From assembly GCF_014649875.1 (NCBI RefSeq), contig NZ_BMTW01000016.1, positions 1 to 64,000 of the forward strand: a stretch of DNA of 64,000 nt, given 5' to 3'. The notes under the pieces are model-generated. The model saw only the letters and a program-made list of their open reading frames with translations. It made no database searches and was not told the origin of the DNA. Every line of letters begins with the position of its first letter. Positions within the stretch are counted from its first letter, which is position 1. The DNA is from Streptomyces rubiginosohelvolus. Lineage in GTDB: Bacteria; Actinomycetota; Actinomycetes; Streptomycetales; Streptomycetaceae. Shown piece by piece: positions 35,296-44,100 of this stretch. Made by a program: the position numbers and the translations under genes.

Positions 35296-36320
35296 GCACC
35301 ACGCCCTCGCCCCTCGTCAGCACCGCCCCCCTCCTCAGCGCCGAGGAGCTGAAGGTCGCGTTCCCCGGCCGGCGGGGGGCCGCCACCGCCCGGGCCGTCG
35401 ACGGCGTCGACCTGGACATCCGGCCCGGCGAGATCGTCGCGCTGGTCGGCGAGTCCGGCTGCGGAAAGACGACGCTGGCCCGTTCCCTGCTCGGTCTGGT
35501 CCCGCCCACCTCGGGGAGGGTCACCTTCGGGGGCGCCCCGCTCGACTACACGGGCCGGGCGCTGAAGGCGTACCGCAAACGCGTACAACTGGTCCTCCAG
35601 GACCCGAGCGGCTCGCTCAACCCCCGGCACACGGTGTACGACGCGGTGGCGGAGGGCCTGCGCATCCACGGGTACGCGGGTGACGAGCGGGCGGCCGTCT
35701 CGGATGCCCTCTCCCGGGCCGGTCTGCGCCCCCCGGAGCGGTTCTTCCTGCGCTTCCCGCACGAGCTGTCGGGCGGTCAGCGCCAGCGCGTCGTGATCGC
35801 CGGGGCCCTGGTGCTGGAGCCGGAGCTGATCGTGGCCGACGAGCCGGTGGCCTCGCTGGACGCGTCGGTACGGGGCGAGATCCTGGCGCTCCTGCTGCGC
35901 CTGCGGGACGAGCTGGGGCTCTCGGCGCTGGTGGTGACCCACGACCTGGGGCTCGCCTGGAACATCGCGGACCGGGTGGCGGTGATGTATCTGGGCCGGA
36001 TCGTCGAGACGGGCCCGGTCGAACAACTGCTCACGGCCCCTCAGCACCCGTACACCCGGGCCCTGCTGTCCGTCCTCCCGGAGGCCGAGGGCGAACCCGT
36101 GGTGCTGGCCGGCGAGCCGCCGGACCCCTCGAAGGTGCCTTCCGGCTGCCGGTTCCACGTCCGCTGCCAGGTCCTGGCCTCGGGCGAGGCGGAGCGGGCG
36201 GGAGTGGCGGAGGCCTGCCGCACGGTGGATCTGCCGGTGCTGAACGGGGGCGGGGACGCCCAGGTGGCGTGCCACTGGGCGGCGGCGTGCGGTGGGCCCG
36301 TCGAGGCGGCGACGAGCTGA
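35292..36320 (+). CDS. ABC importer ATP-binding protein (DppF/OppF type)
   Basis: This 342-residue ATPase, last of the importer operon, again starts at a TTG that overlaps the upstream stop (TTGA), with AGGAG upstream. It has Walker A GESGCGKTT, signature LSGGQRQR, Walker B LIVADEPVASLD and switch His in VVTHDLGLAW. The C-terminal oligopeptide/dipeptide extension with the GCRFHVRC cluster is present. It works as a heterodimer with the preceding ATPase. Ten bases separate its stop from the convergent reductase gene. Confidence 0.94.
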   Translation: MSTTPSPLVSTAPLLSAEELKVAFPGRRGAATARAVDGVDLDIRPGEIVALVGESGCGKTTLARSLLGLVPPTSGRVTFGGAPLDYTGRALKAYRKRVQLVLQDPSGSLNPRHTVYDAVAEGLRIHGYAGDERAAVSDALSRAGLRPPERFFLRFPHELSGGQRQRVVIAGALVLEPELIVADEPVASLDASVRGEILALLLRLRDELGLSALVVTHDLGLAWNIADRVAVMYLGRIVETGPVEQLLTAPQHPYTRALLSVLPEAEGEPVVLAGEPPDPSKVPSGCRFHVRCQVLASGEAERAGVAEACRTVDLPVLNGGGDAQVACHWAAACGGPVEAATS

Positions 36321-36330
36321 GGCCGGGCGC

Positions 36331-36891
36331 TCAACGGGTCCGGTAGCGGGCGTAGATCAGCCCGCTCGCGGCGAAGGCGCGCTCCTCGACCAGTTCGAGG
36401 TCGAGGCGCACGCCGTCGGGGAAGAACCGCTTGCCGCCCCCGACCACGCTCGTGGTGATGAACAGGTGGTACTCGTCCACCAGACCTGCCGCGATGGCCT
36501 GAGCCGCGAGGTTCGGGCCGTCGACGGTGAGGTCGGCGTCCGCCTCGGCCTTCAGGCGGCGTACCGCGTCCGGGTCGAAGGACGGCTCGATGCGGGTCTT
36601 CGCGCTGGAGACCGCGTCGAGCGTCGTGGAGTACACGACCTTCTCGGCGGCCTGCCAGTCGCGGGCGTACTGCGCGATGTGCGGCGGCTGGCCGGGCTCG
36701 TCGAGCGCCGTCTCCCAGTAGACCATCGTCTCGTACATCCGCCGGCCGTAGAGGTAGGTGCCGACCGGCCGGAAGAGGTCGTTGACAAAGGTGTGGACCT
36801 CCGGATCCTCGGCCCCCGTGCCGAGACCGCCCTCCGCCGCCTCGGCGTAGCCGTCGAGCGAGGTGATCATGGAGTAGATGAGCTTGGCCAC
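36331..36891 (-). CDS. DHFR/RibD C-terminal family reductase
   Basis: The 186-residue protein matches the RibD C-terminal/dihydrofolate-reductase-like family, including MAKLIYSMITSLDGYAE at the start, YLYGRRMYETM and ITTSVVGGGKRFFPDG. These are small NADPH-dependent reductases whose substrates are mostly unknown. The start is a GTG (36891) with GAAGGAGA upstream; 25 upstream in-frame codons were rejected. It is divergent from the ArsR-type regulator gene, with the large operator lying in the spacer, so it is probably repressed by that regulator together with the transporter. Confidence 0.85.
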   Translation of the reverse strand: MAKLIYSMITSLDGYAEAAEGGLGTGAEDPEVHTFVNDLFRPVGTYLYGRRMYETMVYWETALDEPGQPPHIAQYARDWQAAEKVVYSTTLDAVSSAKTRIEPSFDPDAVRRLKAEADADLTVDGPNLAAQAIAAGLVDEYHLFITTSVVGGGKRFFPDGVRLDLELVEERAFAASGLIYARYRTR

Positions 36892-36998
36892 GGCGTCTCC
36901 TTCGGTACGGACGCGCGCCTTCCGGCGGTCCCGCAGATGATGACCGCCGCGCCTCGCGGAATTCATCGGTCGGCATGCGTCGGCACCAGCGCCACCAC

Positions 36999-37052
36999 AG
37001 ACCGCAAAGAGTTCTTCGCGAAGAATCCTTTGCGAAGAACTCTTTGCGGTCT
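36999..37052. promoter_or_regulatory. Large palindromic operator of the ArsR-type regulator
   Basis: A perfect 21-bp inverted repeat (36999-37019 with 37032-37052) has 12 bases between its arms. Inside it are three copies of a 14-bp half-site: CGCAAAGAGTTCTT inverted at 37003-37016, and AAGAATCCTTTGCG and AAGAACTCTTTGCG in tandem at 37021-37034 and 37035-37048. It overlaps the regulator promoter and is placed to control both the reductase gene and the regulator-transporter pair. Confidence 0.85.
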
Positions 37053-37057
37053 AGAGT
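37030..37057 (+). promoter_or_regulatory. Promoter of the regulator gene, probably giving a leaderless mRNA
   Basis: TTGCGA (37030-37035) and TAGAGT (37052-37057) are 16 bases apart. Transcription would begin about 37064-37065, at or next to the ATG, and no ribosome binding site precedes the ATG. The promoter lies within the operator palindrome. Confidence 0.6.
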
Positions 37058-37064
37058 CTGCCGC

Positions 37065-37700
37065 ATGACAGACCACACACCGCACCCTTCCGACGACCCC
37101 TCACTGGACGAGGGATCGGTCGTCCTCGACGCCAAGGGGCTGCGCGCCATGGCGCATCCGGTCCGTGTGCAGGTGGTCGGGCTGCTGCGGAAGCACGGCC
37201 CGTCCACGGCCACCCGGCTCGCGGAGCGGCTGGGGGTGAACTCCGGAACGGCCAGCTACCACCTGCGCCAACTCGGCGCGGCGGGCTTCGTCGAGGAGGA
37301 CACGGAGCGCGGCAACGCCCGCGAGCGCTGGTGGCGTTCGGTGCACCGGTCGACCTGGTTCAACGACCCGGAGCTGGCCGAGCGGGAACCGGAGGCCGCC
37401 CTCGCCTACCAGCAGTCCGTCGCCTCCATCTACGCCCTGCGCACCCGGCAGACGCTGAACGAACTCCAGACGATGCCCCGCGTCTGGCGGGAGCGGTTCG
37501 ATCTGAGCGACTGGGTGCTGCGGCTCACTCCCGAGGAAACCGCCGCGCTCTACCAGGAGTTGGGGGACGTGATCGGCCGCTACCGGCGGGACACCCCGGA
37601 GAACGCGGCGACCGCCCCGGCGGGTGCGGAGCGCGTCGGCCTCATCACGCACATCCTGCCTGAGCTGAACACGCCCGCCCCGGAAGAGGAGACACCGTGA
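37065..37700 (+). CDS. ArsR-type winged-helix transcriptional regulator
   Basis: A 211-residue regulator. The winged helix-turn-helix is at about residues 22-90 (LRAMAHPVRVQVVGLLRKHGPSTATRLAERLGVNSGTASYHLRQLGAAGFVEE region), typical of ArsR/HTH_20 proteins. A helical effector domain of about 110 residues follows. No metal-binding cysteine pair is present, so the signal is probably an organic molecule or drug. Its ATG is almost at the predicted transcription start. It is translationally coupled to the MFS gene by a GTGA overlap and likely represses itself, that transporter and the divergent reductase. Confidence 0.88.
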   Translation: MTDHTPHPSDDPSLDEGSVVLDAKGLRAMAHPVRVQVVGLLRKHGPSTATRLAERLGVNSGTASYHLRQLGAAGFVEEDTERGNARERWWRSVHRSTWFNDPELAEREPEAALAYQQSVASIYALRTRQTLNELQTMPRVWRERFDLSDWVLRLTPEETAALYQELGDVIGRYRRDTPENAATAPAGAERVGLITHILPELNTPAPEEETP

Positions 37701-39013
37701 CGCACGAAGGACCCGCCCTATCGGGCAAGCGGTCCTTACGGCCGCTGGCCGGGGTACTGGCGGCCATCGCCGCTTCCGTCACCGGCACCCGGATCTCCCT
37801 GATCGCCCTGCCCTGGTTCGTCCTCGTCAGCACGGGCAGCGCCACCCGGACCGGGCTGGTCGCCTTCTGCGAGATGGCGCCGTACGTCCTGGTCAAGGCG
37901 TTGTCCGGCCCACTGGTGGACCGCACGGGCCCCCGGACCGTCTCCTGGACCACGGACCTGGTGAGCGCGGCCGCCGCCGCGTCGATCCCTCTCCTGCACA
38001 CCCTGGACCTGCTCTCCTTCCCCGTCCTGCTGGGCCTGGTCGCCCTGATCGGGGCCGCGCGCGGTCCGGGCGACCTGGCAAAAGAGGTCATGGTCCCGGA
38101 GGCCGCCGAGCGCGCCGGAACACCTCTGGAGCGGGCCATGGGCCTGTCCGGAGTGATCGAACGGCTCGCCTCCACCATCGGCCCGGCGGCGGGCGGTGCT
38201 CTGGTGGCGCTGCTCGGGCCCATGACCGGTCTGGTCGTCAACGCGGGCTGCTTCGTCCTCGGTTCGGTGATCGTCGCGGTCGCGCTGCCGCGCGGCATGG
38301 GGCGTCCGGCCGTGGACCCGTCAGCATCCGCCGACGCCCAGGAACCGGGCTACTGGCGACGGTTCGGCGAGGGCTTCACCTTCCTGCGGGGCGAGCCGTT
38401 GCTCCTCGCCGTGATCGTCGTGGTCGGGATCACCAACCTGCTGGACGCCGCGCTGACCACCCTCATGGTCCCTGTGTGGGCCGAGGAGTCAGGGAACGGC
38501 CCGGCGGCGATCGGCCTGGTCAGCACGGCTTTGGGGGCCGCAGCGGTCGGCGGGAGCCTCATCGCCGCGATGGCCGCCCACCGGCTGCCCCGCAGGGCGG
38601 TGTTCCTCCTCGGGTTCCTGCTGGCCGGGGCCCCGAGGTTCCTGGTCCTCGCGGTGGACGCCCCCCTGGCCGTGGTGCTGGCCGTCTTCGCCGTCAGCGG
38701 GTTCGGGGCCGGGTTCATCAACCCCGTCCTGGGCGCTGTGTTCGTCGAGCGCGTGCCGCGCCGGATGCTGGGCCGGGTCAACGCCCTCGGGGACTCGCTG
38801 GCCTGGTCCGGCATCCCGCTCGGCGGGCTGCTCGCCGGGGCGGCGGTGACGGCCGCCGGGCTGACTCCGGTGCTGCTCGTCTGCGGGGCGGCCTATTTCC
38901 TCACCACCACCCTGGCCGGGCTGCGGCCGGAGTGGCGGGGCATGGACCGCTCCCGCGAGAACGGCGCACAACGGGAGAACGCGGCTCGGGACGGTGCGCA
39001 GACGGTGCCCTGA
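37697..39013 (+). CDS. Major facilitator superfamily transporter
   Basis: A 438-residue MFS protein with about 12 membrane helices. It resembles the enterobactin exporter/MFS_3 (MefA-like) type, with TGTRISLIALPWFVL at helix 1 and a LVDRTGPRTVSW inter-helix loop between helices 2 and 3. The GTG start overlaps the regulator stop by 4 bp. It is probably a drug or metabolite exporter controlled by that regulator. Its TGA is directly adjacent to the stop of the convergent XdhC-like gene, with no spacer. Confidence 0.9.
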   Translation: MTHEGPALSGKRSLRPLAGVLAAIAASVTGTRISLIALPWFVLVSTGSATRTGLVAFCEMAPYVLVKALSGPLVDRTGPRTVSWTTDLVSAAAAASIPLLHTLDLLSFPVLLGLVALIGAARGPGDLAKEVMVPEAAERAGTPLERAMGLSGVIERLASTIGPAAGGALVALLGPMTGLVVNAGCFVLGSVIVAVALPRGMGRPAVDPSASADAQEPGYWRRFGEGFTFLRGEPLLLAVIVVVGITNLLDAALTTLMVPVWAEESGNGPAAIGLVSTALGAAAVGGSLIAAMAAHRLPRRAVFLLGFLLAGAPRFLVLAVDAPLAVVLAVFAVSGFGAGFINPVLGAVFVERVPRRMLGRVNALGDSLAWSGIPLGGLLAGAAVTAAGLTPVLLVCGAAYFLTTTLAGLRPEWRGMDRSRENGAQRENAARDGAQTVP

Positions 39014-40144
39014 TCACCGCGGGCCGGCGGGCCCGCCGGGGTGGTGGATCGCCCCCGTCAGCTCCCCCAGCGGCCGTCCCGTCCCGCCCCAGCGGTGCTG
39101 GATGACCTCGGCGGCGATGGAGACCGCCGTCTCCTCCGGCGTACGGGCTCCGAGGTCGAGGCCCACGGGTGAGGCGAGGCGGGCGAGGGCCGCCTCGTCC
39201 GCCCCGGCCTCGCGCAGCCGGGCGAGCCGGTCGTGGTGGGTGCGGCGGCTGCCCATGACTCCGATGTACGCGGCGGGCGTGCGCAGGGCCGCGAGGAGCA
39301 GGGGGACGTCGAACTTCGGGTCGTGGGTGAGGACGCAGATCACCGTGCGGGCGTCGACCTCGGTGGACGCCAGGTAGGTGTGCGGCCAGGCGCGGACCAC
39401 CTCGTCGGCCGTGGGGAAGCGTTCCCGGGTGGCGAAGGCGGGGCGGGCGTCGCAGACGGTGACCCGGTAGCCGAGGAACGAGCCGATGCGGGCGGTGGCG
39501 GCCGCGTGGTCGATCGCGCCGAAGACGAGCATGCGCGGCGGCGGGGCGTACGTCCGGATGAAGACGGCCACCTCCTGCATCCGGCGCTGACCGTGCGCCC
39601 CGTACCACTGGATCGTGGTGTGGCCCTGGGCCAGCAGGCCGCGGGCGTCGTCGGTGACGGCGGCGTCGAGCCCCTCGGAGCCGAGCGTGCCGGTGGTGGG
39701 CCCGGCGTCGGAGGGGCGGACCACCAGGCGGGCCCCGGTCTCCGCCGCGCCGGACAGGACGGTCGCCTCGGCCACCGGACGGTCGTCGGCGATCACGTCC
39801 AGGAGAGCGGCGAGATCCGCCAGTTCGGCTGCGGAGACGTAGGGGCGCACCAGCACCTCGATGGTGCCGCCGCACGTCAGCCCGACGCCGAACGCCTCGT
39901 CGTCGCTGATCCCGTACGCCACCACGCGCGGCCCCGCACCGGCGAGGACCTCGCGGGCGACCTCGTACAGATCGCCCTCGACGCAGCCCCCGGAGACGCT
40001 GCCCACCACCGTGCCCGCCGCGTCGACGGCCATGACGGCGCCGGGGTCGCGGGGCGCGCTGCCGTGCACGGCGACGACGGTCGCCAGGGCGAGGGGGACG
40101 CCGTCGGCGCACCGGGAGCGGAGGTCGGGCAGGATGTCGCGCAC
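39014..40144 (-). CDS. XdhC/CoxI family protein
   Basis: The family helps insert or sulfurate the molybdenum cofactor of xanthine dehydrogenase-type enzymes. The 376-residue protein has the N-terminal XdhC/CoxI domain with the conserved SGGCVEGDLYE and LTCGGTIEVLV cysteine motifs. The C-terminal XdhC Rossmann domain follows (RMLVFGAIDHAAATARIGSFLGYRVTVCD). It starts at a GTG with a weak ribosome binding site. No molybdenum hydroxylase subunit gene is next to it here, so its client enzyme is elsewhere. It is convergent and back-to-back with the MFS gene. Confidence 0.9.
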   Translation of the reverse strand: MRDILPDLRSRCADGVPLALATVVAVHGSAPRDPGAVMAVDAAGTVVGSVSGGCVEGDLYEVAREVLAGAGPRVVAYGISDDEAFGVGLTCGGTIEVLVRPYVSAAELADLAALLDVIADDRPVAEATVLSGAAETGARLVVRPSDAGPTTGTLGSEGLDAAVTDDARGLLAQGHTTIQWYGAHGQRRMQEVAVFIRTYAPPPRMLVFGAIDHAAATARIGSFLGYRVTVCDARPAFATRERFPTADEVVRAWPHTYLASTEVDARTVICVLTHDPKFDVPLLLAALRTPAAYIGVMGSRRTHHDRLARLREAGADEAALARLASPVGLDLGARTPEETAVSIAAEVIQHRWGGTGRPLGELTGAIHHPGGPAGPR

Positions 40145-40193
40145 CCTGTCAGCATCCGTCGTCCGGGGGCGGGACGCATTCCCCCGGCGTACG

Positions 40194-41150
40194 TCAGTGG
40201 GTGCGGTCGTACGCGGCGGTCAGCTCGCTGGAGCGCTTCACATCGGCGGCCATGGCGACCAGGAGGTCGTCGATCGAGTCGAACTTCAGCATGCCGCGGA
40301 CGTACGCGAGGAAGTCGACGGCCACGTGCAGCCCGTAGAGGTCGAGGTCGACGCGGTCGATGGCGTACGCCTCCACCGTCCGCTCGGTGCCGTCGAACTG
40401 CGGGTTCGTGCCGACCGAGATCGCGGCGGGCATCGACTCGCCGTCCACCTCCAGCCAGCCGGCGTACACGCCGTCGGCGGGGATCGCGGTGTGCGGCAGG
40501 GTCTCGACGTTGGCCGTCGGGAAGCCCAGCTCGCGGCCGCGCTGCGCGCCGCGCACGACGATGCCCTCGACCCGGTGCGGGCGGCCGAGGATCTCGGCGG
40601 CTCCGGCGACGTCGCCCTCGGCGATCAGGCGGCGGGTGAGCGTGGAGGAGAACGGCTGTCCGCCGCCCGCCTCTCCGGTGACGTACAGGTCGATGACCTC
40701 GACGGTGTAGTCGTAGGTGGCGCCCAGCTCGGTCAGCAGCGCGACGTTCCCCGCGGCCTTGTGGCCGAAGCGGAAGTTGGGGCCCTCGATGACGGCCTTG
40801 GCGTGGAGGCGGTCGACGAGGACCTTCGCGATGAAGTCGGCGGGCGACAGCTTCGAGAATTCGGCGGTGAACGGCAGGATCAGCAGGGCGTCCACGCCCA
40901 GCTCCGCCATCAGCTCCGCGCGGCGGTGGTGCGGGGCGAGCAGCGGCGGGTGGCTGCCGGGGCGGACGACCTCGCTGGGGTGCGGGTCGAAGGTGACGAC
41001 GACCGACGGGACGCCCAGCTCACGGGCGCGCTCGACGGCCCGGCCGATGATCAGCTGGTGGCCGCGGTGCACGCCGTCGTAGGAGCCGATGGTGACGACG
41101 CTGCGTCCCCAGTCCTGGGGGATGTCCTCCAAGCCACGCCAGCGCTGCAC
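40194..41150 (-). CDS. ribF: Bifunctional riboflavin kinase/FAD synthetase
   Basis: RibF phosphorylates riboflavin to FMN and adenylates FMN to FAD. The 318-residue protein has the N-terminal nucleotidyltransferase domain with GSYDGVHRGHQ and NFRFGHKAAGN, and the C-terminal kinase domain with GFPTANV and the DLDLYGLHVAVDF strand. The start is the GTG at 41150, fixed by GAGGAG 8 bases upstream. The open frame runs 164 codons further upstream but that part is a shadow of the next gene. It is the last gene on this strand after the 1180-residue protein. Confidence 0.96.
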   Translation of the reverse strand: MQRWRGLEDIPQDWGRSVVTIGSYDGVHRGHQLIIGRAVERARELGVPSVVVTFDPHPSEVVRPGSHPPLLAPHHRRAELMAELGVDALLILPFTAEFSKLSPADFIAKVLVDRLHAKAVIEGPNFRFGHKAAGNVALLTELGATYDYTVEVIDLYVTGEAGGGQPFSSTLTRRLIAEGDVAGAAEILGRPHRVEGIVVRGAQRGRELGFPTANVETLPHTAIPADGVYAGWLEVDGESMPAAISVGTNPQFDGTERTVEAYAIDRVDLDLYGLHVAVDFLAYVRGMLKFDSIDDLLVAMAADVKRSSELTAAYDRTH

Positions 41151-41193
41151 TGTGACCGCTCCTCGCCCGAACCTGTGTACGTGTGTATGTCGA

Positions 41194-44100
41194 TTACGCA
41201 GGTCTAAGACTGCCATGCTCACGTCCCGCCGCCTGCATCGGCATCGGCATGGACGGACGTGATGTCTCCAACGCCTCCACCGTGCGCCGCGCGCTCGGGC
41301 CCACGACCGCCGCCCACTCCTCGGGGGCGTCGCCCAGCCAGCGGGTGACGAGGGCGGCGAAGCCGGGCACCTCTCGGGCGCACTCGACGAGGCCCCGGTC
41401 GAAGCGCGCGGCGCCTTCGGGGGTGCGGACCAGCAGCATGCCGGTGCGGTGGACGAGGGCTCGGGTACGGATCTCGGGGCGCCGCTCGGAGCCCAGAGCG
41501 GCGGCCCGGAGCAGGGCTTCCAGCACGTCCGGGTTCCGGCCGGTGGTCTGCTCGAACTCCAGCAGCACCTCCAGCAGCTCGGCCCGCAGCGGCCGGGAGT
41601 CCGCACTGCCGGGCCCGGCGAGGACGGCGGCGAGCGCGGCACGCACCGGGGGCGGTGCGGGGCGGTCCCTCAGCAGCCCGGTGACCAGCGGCAGCAGGAG
41701 AGCGCGGGCGGCCGGGCCGTGCTCCAGACGGAGGTCGACGTACTCGGCGGCGTGGGTGCCGTCGTCGGGGTGGGCGTCGATGTACTCCCGTACGAGCCCG
41801 GCGACGTGCAGCGCGAGCGCGGGCGTGTCGAGGCCGGCCAGGGCCCGCAGCACCGCTCCCCCGCCGTCGCCGGGGCGGGCGAGACGGGTGCGGAGGGCGG
41901 CGAGGACCGGCTCCTGGTGGGACGGGAACACCTCGGCGAGCAGCTCGACGGGGAGCCGGGGGTCCCCGGCGGCGAACGCCCGCAGCGCGCCCGGGAGGTG
42001 ACGGCCCCGGGCCTTCGGGTCGCGGACGAGGAGGGTGTGCGCGGCGGCGTGCAGGCCGGCGTCCTCGGGGCGCTCCAGCAGGATCTCGGCGGCGGAGCGC
42101 AGCAGGGCCCGGTCGCCCTCGGCGGTGACCCGCTGCTGGAGGAGTCCGGCGTAGCGGGCGGCGGCGGAGCGGCGGGCCGGGCGGTCCTCGTCGCGGGCCC
42201 AGCGCTCGACGGCCCGGCAGAGCGCGGTGGGCTCGTCCTCCGCAAGGGCGGCGAGCAGCTCCCCGGCCCGGGTGTGCGGGGTGGCGATCAGCGCGTCGGC
42301 GAGGCCGTCGAGGTCCAGCTCGCGGCGGGCGTACAGCAGGGCCTGCGCGGCGGCGGCGACGGTGGGGCGCAGGGGTACGTCCGGGGCGTCGGGGCCCACG
42401 AGCAGCGGGCGTTCGTCGGTGAACCAGCGGCACAGCAGCGGCTGGACGGCCGGGGCGTCGAGGGCGAGGCGGCGGGCGACCGCGTCCAGATACCGTTCGT
42501 CGCCGTCGGTGCGGGGCAGCCCGTCGGCGGGCACCAGGCGGCGGAGCAGGTCGATCCGGTCCTCCTCGGGCAGCCGGAGCCGCCGCCAGAACCAGGGCCC
42601 GAACTCGCCGTACGCCCCGAGGTCCCCGGGTCCTTCGGGGGCTGCGGAGCGGCGGGTGATACGCCCGGCGAGGACCCGCAGGACGCCGAGATACGGGCGG
42701 GCGTCGGCCACCCGCAGCAGGCTGCCGTTCAGCAGGTGGGCCGCCCACCAGGCGGCGTCCTCGTCGCGCGGTCCCTCGTCGGTCCAGAGCCGGTCCAGCG
42801 CCTCGATGAGGTCGGCCATCCGGTGCGCGAGGGCGGCGGTGCCCTGGCGGCGGCCGAGGAGCACCATCGCCTGGATCACCGGCCCGATGCGGTGCCGGGG
42901 CACGGGCAGGGAGCGGGGCTCGCCCTCGGCGCTCGGCGGACGCACCGTCCCACCGCTCCCCCGGTGCCAGCGGTGCACGAGGGAGCGCAGGGCCGCGTCC
43001 AGGTCGAGGTGGGCGCCCTGCACCCAGTCGCCGAGCTCCTCGTGGGCGAAGCGGTAGCCCGCCCCGGCGGGGACGAGGAGCCCTTCGGTGAGCACGGCGG
43101 AGGCCCAGCCGGTGCGCCAGGGGAAGATCTCTTCGAACGCCGCCCGGTCCAGCTCGCCCTGGCCCGGGCCCAGGCAGCGGCGGGCCGCCTCGTGGACCTG
43201 GCCCGCCACCCGGGCGGCCAGCCGGCGCACGGCCGCCCCGCGGGGCTGTTCGTCGGCGGCGGCCGCGATCCGGACGGCGGCGCGCACGCACAGCAGGTCG
43301 AGGTGGGCGCCGAAGACGTCCTCGGTGTCGGGGCGGCCCGGCACGCCCGGTGGCAGAGCCGCGCGGACGTCGGCGAGGAGCCGCAGCGTCAGCGGGTGCC
43401 GGTCGTGGCCGGGGGCCAGGGCGGTGGGCGGGATGCCGTACGCCTCCTTGGCACTTTCGGCCTGCTCGGGGGTGAGGTCGGACAGCCGCAGGGCGGGCGG
43501 CAGCCGACGGGCGGGGCGGTGCGGGCGGTGCAGGGCGTCCGGGGGCCAGAGGGCGCCCGCGGTCTCCCAGTGCTCGGGGCGGCAGGCGACGACGAGCCGG
43601 ACGGTGTTCTCGCGGAGCCAGCCGAGGGTGGCGCGCGTCCAGTCGGCCAGCCGGTGGGCGAGCAGCGGCGGCATCTCCTCGGGGCCGTCGAGGACCACCA
43701 GGAGCGGGTGCCCCGCGTCGGCGGCGAGCTTGGCGACGCGCTCCGGGGTCGCCGTGCTCATGTCGCCGTGGGCGCCCGCAGCCGTGACGATCCGGGCGGA
43801 GCGGGTGAGCGTACGGCTCGCGGCGTCCGCGATCGAGACGTCCTCGGCCAGCAGGTCCGCCCCGCGCAGCCAGAGCGTGGGGGCGGGCGCCCCGTCGGCG
43901 CGGCGGGCGGCGAGGGCGGCCAGCTCGGTGGTGCGGCCGGTGCCGGGTGCGCCGACGAGGCCGAGGACCAGGCCCGTACCGGCGGCGAAGGCGGCCAGCT
44001 CGGCGTGGACGTCCGCGCGCTCGACGGGCGCGGTGCGGGCCTTCGGGCCGTCCGCGGAGGCGACGGAGGTGGCGGTGAGCTGGAGGGCCCCGGCGAGGTT

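Noticed and set aside
41151..41642. Extension of RibF to 482 residues
   Set aside because: The extra 164 codons are a shadow of the neighbouring 1180-residue gene; the GTG at 41150 has a strong ribosome binding site.
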